NCBI GenBank assembly: GCA_036245525.1
Contig: BTPG01000007.1
Span: forward strand, 166,370,976 to 166,434,975
Direction: 5' to 3'
Length of the DNA stretch: 64,000 bases
Source of the DNA: Semisulcospira habei
Lineage: Eukaryota > Mollusca > Gastropoda > Semisulcospiridae
In this document: positions 60,783-64,000 of the stretch, in pieces
How the letters are laid out: each line of letters begins with the position of its first letter
Position numbering within the stretch: position 1 is the stretch's first letter
The notes under the pieces: generated by a model
Databases searched by the model: none
The model's input: the letters and a program-made list of their open reading frames with translations, nothing else
What the model was told of the DNA's origin: nothing
Translations under genes and position numbers: made by a program

Positions 60783-62231
60783 ATGCATGGTTGCGCAATT
60801 TTCGGATGTAATAATAGGACAGGGAACAAAGATAATGTTCCAAAAGGTGTAGCAGTGAATTTTTTTCGTCTGCCTGCTCTTCGTTTGAGGGAAAGTCGAG
60901 TGTTAAGCGGAGAGAACGGACGACTGTGGAAGGCTGCCAGCAACCGAAAAGATATCAGTACCGAGGAGACTTGGAGTAGAACTTTTGTATGTTCAAGACA
61001 CTTTGTTGGCGGTAAGTAAAGTACACGAACTATTTTTCATTTGAAGATCGAGTCACAGTGATGGCTGATTGAGTGTATCATTCATTATGCTACAGCTAGC
61101 AATGACCACTGTGTGGTGCATGCATTATACTGTGTATTCTTGTGACATTTGTTAGAAAATTGTCAATTATTTAATGACGTTTTCTCTGTTATAATAAAAT
61201 ATGTAATGGCTTGGTGTGAGATGAGTTGAATTCTTTGAAAAGTAAAAGATCATACCTCAAACAAGTAAAAGCAAATGATAATGTTGAAAGAAGTGAAAGC
61301 ATTTTTTTTATACTGATAGTAATATTGGCTTTGTCACATTTTAGTTTAACCTTTGTTCCATTTGCAGGAGTAAATGCACACCCTTTTCAAAAGAATAGTC
61401 CTTCCTGGTCACCCACCCAGCATTTAGGCTATACGAGTTCCAATCCTGTCTGCTACACAGAACGACTCACAGATAGATATTCCCGCTTGAAGGTAAGTTT
61501 GTGTCATTTTGTTTTCTTAATAGTTCTGGCAAAAAAATCAACCATGATAATTCAAACGTGGTGTCAGAATAGCTTAGCGCCTGTAAATGGAATAGCTTGG
61601 CATATATACAGGCACCAAGCTATTCTGACACCGACCACATTGAATTTCATGAGTGATTCACATCCCATCATAACATGTCAGGCTTTTATGCATCAAGTGC
61701 ACAGTATTGAGAGGGTAGCTAGATTTGTTTTTCTGTATGCAATGCAGTGAATCATAATTTTGGTTTTTATTGTATTTTGTTTTGTTAAGTAAACAATGAA
61801 AAGATTGAGAAATAAATGCATAATTGGTTGATAAAATAGATGCATGAAGTGTTCTTATTATACTTTTGCAGCGCCGACAGGAAAGACCTAAAACCAAGGA
61901 AATAGTCACCAAAAGACCATCACCTGACATAGATACTCAGAATCTACAGAATGAGGTGCACTTACCTGGCCCTCTGGATGAACACCTACAGGTTGATGAG
62001 CACTTACCTGGTCTACCTAATGAACACCTACAAGTTGATGTACACTTCTCTGGCCCACCTGCTCATAATCTACAGGATCAGCATTTACCTGACCTGCACC
62101 TACAGGTTGATGAGCACTTACCTGGCCCACCTGCTCAGAATCTACAGAATCAGAACTTACATGGGCAACTAGCTCAGAATCTACAGAATCAGCAATTACC
62201 TGTGCAACCATCTGTGGTGCCTCTTGGGTAA
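60783..62231 (+). CDS. THAP zinc-finger protein with repetitive C-terminal tail, three exons
   Basis: A DNA-binding protein of the THAP (C2CH) family. Exons 60783-61011, 61368-61492 and 61872-62231, with donors GTAAGT and acceptors TTTGCAG and TTTTGCAG. Phases agree and the product is about 237 residues. The THAP domain (residues 1 to about 98) shows C4 and C9 (CAIFGC), FFRLPA, an invariant-type Trp, a CSRHF box (C-x2-H), then GG and a PSW block. The C-C to C-H spacing is about 60, at or slightly above the family's usual maximum. Exon 3 (residues 119 on) encodes a hydrophilic tail of degenerate repeats built on EHLPGP, EHLQVD and QNLQN. No transposase or kinase-like domain follows, so its role is unknown. 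Confidence 0.85.
61540..61655. mobile_element. Group A/B hairpin in THAP intron 2
   Basis: ACCATGATAATTCAAACG, GTGTCAGAATAGCTTAGCGC, then GGCACCAAGCTATTCTGACAC. The tip is expanded with a second AATAGCTTGGC copy. Confidence 0.7.
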
Positions 62232-63307
62232 TAGGTGTGCTGATTATCACTGTACTGTACATATTTAATGTGTTCGCACACTCAGCTTACCACTTTTAAG
62301 ACAAACCTACTTGCCCTAGTTTTAGGATGAGTGTATGTTCCAAAGTAAACAGAATTATCAGAGCATTAAAAAAAAGTGTTTTCTGCTTTTGTTTATTTAT
62401 TTGAGCAGTAAACACTTAAACTGCAAATTACATTTGAACTGTTATTTACTCAATGGCGCAACGTATCGTTAAGTGTGTAAAATGCTCTGGGTGTATGATT
62501 GTTTGAAGCTGGTCATGCATCAAGTGTTTTCTGCAATTCCCCCATTTGAGAATCGCAGATAACACAAGTTGTGACCTCAGAGGCAGACAGAACAAAATAA
62601 TCCAAGGTTGGCGATTGTGGTCATGCAGGTTGTTTCCTCTGTAATTTTCTGACTGGAGAATCACAGGAAACAAGAGGTGTAGCCACCATCAGATATTGAA
62701 CACTGATGGTCTGTGGTGTGCAAAACATGCATTGTTGTAAATGGAAAAACAAAACGGATTTTTAAAAAATTGATGTATCTAAAATGTGAGAGATGTTTTG
62801 TTTTTGTTGTAAAATTTCAGACATAACAAAAGCATATATCTAAATCCAATCATTTTATTGCTGCATCACCATTTCAGGTAGAACATAACATTTTTACACC
62901 TTAAAGCTGAAAATGGGAGCTAACAGTAACATGAGAGAGGGAGTGACAAAGATAATTTAAGATGGTGCATTAATTGCTTTGTGCACCAAGCCATTCTGGC
63001 ACAATCCCTGAATCATCTTGGTCAGTCTTTCGGTATGTGCAGTGTCGGAACCAGGATAGTTCACTATCACTCGGCATATCCATGTAGACTCTATGAAGTA
63101 AACACACTGAACAGAAATAAACCATGGGAGAGGAGGGGGGGGGGGGGGGGGGCTCAGTTATTCTGGCTACAAGGGTTTAGTTCGACTCAATATAGATTAA
63201 AATTCACTACCCTGAAAACAAGTGTTGCATTAACACACTGATCACAATGGTCACCATCCCTAAATTCAAGTTTTGTTCTCTAGAAATAAATTTAGAGTTC
63301 AGGAGAC
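62232..63307. other. Unassigned, decayed repeats
   Basis: ATTAAA at about 62365 may serve the THAP gene. A group A/B remnant (GCACCAAGCCATTCTGGCAC, 62982-63001) and an 18-bp G run (63135-63152) are present. TTGTTTCCTCTGTAATTTTC near 62629 and GAAAACACTTGATGC-type matches near 62515 suggest an old local duplication. Confidence 0.4.
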
Positions 63308-63396
63308 TGACCATGATAGGTCCAGGGTGGTGCTACAATAGCTTGACGACTTAACTACAGGCGTCAAGCTATTCTGGCATCACCCTTGGCAAGTCA
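63308..63396. mobile_element. Group A/B palindrome core
   Basis: GACCATGATAGGTCCAGGG, AATAGCTTGACGACTTAAC, then GGCGTCAAGCTATTCTGGC. The tip GGCGCC has become GACG/CGTC on both arms. Confidence 0.7.
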
Positions 63397-63457
63397 AGTC
63401 TACATCAATGGTTTGACTTGCATGGCTTACACACCCATGTTCCCTTTGGCACTCTCT

Positions 63458-63966
63458 TTATGCATAAAACCATTCGTACATGCAAGTGTCGCTGTCGCAC
63501 TTTATCATCCGTCTGCCATCATCAGGTCCTTGACAAATACAGAAACTATGCATATTTGAGGCAGTAATCCGACCTGCCCTTATCTCAAACCACAGATGAG
63601 TTTTTGTTTGGGCTCGAGTTTGCAACTCTACCAGATGCGCTTGTTCAGGAGTGAATGACAAGTTAATGTCCAAACAGTGTTGTCGAATGAAGGCCTCATC
63701 CTCAAGCGTCAAGCTTTCATCGAACAGTAATTGTAGGTTCCTAGGCAAACCTACAGTCGCTGCCTTTGGTTGACAATTGGTTGAAAATTATGGTGTCGTT
63801 GAAAGTTTTGCAGCTTCTGGTAGACATTGATGCAACACAGAGAACACCTGTTCCTCCTGTTTTGTAGGTGAACTGACCACAGGCCTGTCAGTTGTGGGTG
63901 GTGCCTGCACGTCGATTCTCCCTTCAAAGCGACGTCTCTTTGCTGCAGGTGTCCAGCTTTGTTGAA
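63458..63966 (-). pseudogene. YqaJ-type exonuclease / PHD-like coding fragment
   Basis: Read on the minus strand from a good acceptor (CTTTTTCCTAG, 63967). First part: a basic AKRRRFEGR patch and KQEEQVFSVLHQCLPEAAK, ended by an in-frame TAA near 63793. The frame then continues through a YqaJ-like start (WFEIRAGRITASNMHSF, residues that bind DNA and begin the nuclease fold). It passes directly into a PHD-like Cys pattern, C-x-C, MIKCD, C and W-F, before a stop. Neither domain is complete. It could be two exons of a real gene with a missed intron, or a decayed mobile-element gene. Confidence 0.6.
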
Positions 63967-64000
63967 CTAGGAAAAAGCCAATACGCAGGCTGATCTTTTG

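Noticed and set aside
61226..61750. 174-codon frame over the THAP introns
   Set aside because: It reads through exon 2 plus intron and hairpin; canonical splice sites support the three-exon model instead.

Overview
The window looks like a stretch of an invertebrate nuclear genome, most likely a marine gastropod mollusc. That is an inference from spliced animal genes, APE-type LINEs, tRNA-derived SINEs, abundant (GA)n/(CA)n/(ATT)n microsatellites and very short intergenic genes; no species-specific marker was recognised. Host coding sequence is sparse and confined to the two ends.

Left end (1-6.8 kb): a divergent host gene pair. Exon 1 of lysosomal beta-glucuronidase (GUSB, minus strand, 854-1057) lies head to head with a complete three-exon gene for mitochondrial ribosomal protein L57/MRP63 (MRPL57, plus strand, 1150-6099). 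Only 92 bp separate the two start codons, so they probably share one bidirectional promoter. GUSB intron 1 holds an internally deleted RTE-like LINE derivative with a 13-bp target duplication. MRPL57 intron 2 holds a full-length but dead 3.25-kb copy of the same LINE with a 10-bp duplication.

Middle (7-47 kb): almost pure repeat landscape. The outstanding feature is a dense set of short palindromic elements, more than 50 copies in at least ten sequence groups (called A-K here). In groups A-F, sixteen copies show TTAA at both ends and termini beginning C(T/C)C(A/T)TT, the hallmark of piggyBac-type non-autonomous elements. One copy splits a LINE reading frame, and removing the element plus one TTAA restores the frame exactly. 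Elements sit back to back sharing single TTAA sites, nest in one another, and shrink to 35-46 bp. tRNA-derived SINEs (11.1, 13.3, 23.8 and 28.1 kb), decayed LINEs (15.7-18.5 and 20.1 kb) and long microsatellites fill the rest.

Right half (47-60 kb): an I/Nimbus-like LINE with RNase H (minus, 47.3-50.4 kb); a nearly intact 4.1-kb APE-type LINE (plus, 50.7-54.9 kb) sitting in a (GT)n(GA)n microsatellite; and a 2.7-kb terminal-inverted-repeat element with ~160-bp internal tandem repeats (57.63-60.34 kb). The last is itself interrupted by a CR1-like LINE, whose 3' end is shared with the SINE at 23.8 kb, and by an RNase H LINE fragment with a perfect 13-bp duplication.

Right end (60.6-64 kb): a three-exon gene for a THAP zinc-finger protein with a repetitive C-terminal tail, behind a CRE/E-box promoter, and on the opposite strand a broken YqaJ-exonuclease/PHD-like coding fragment running off the window.
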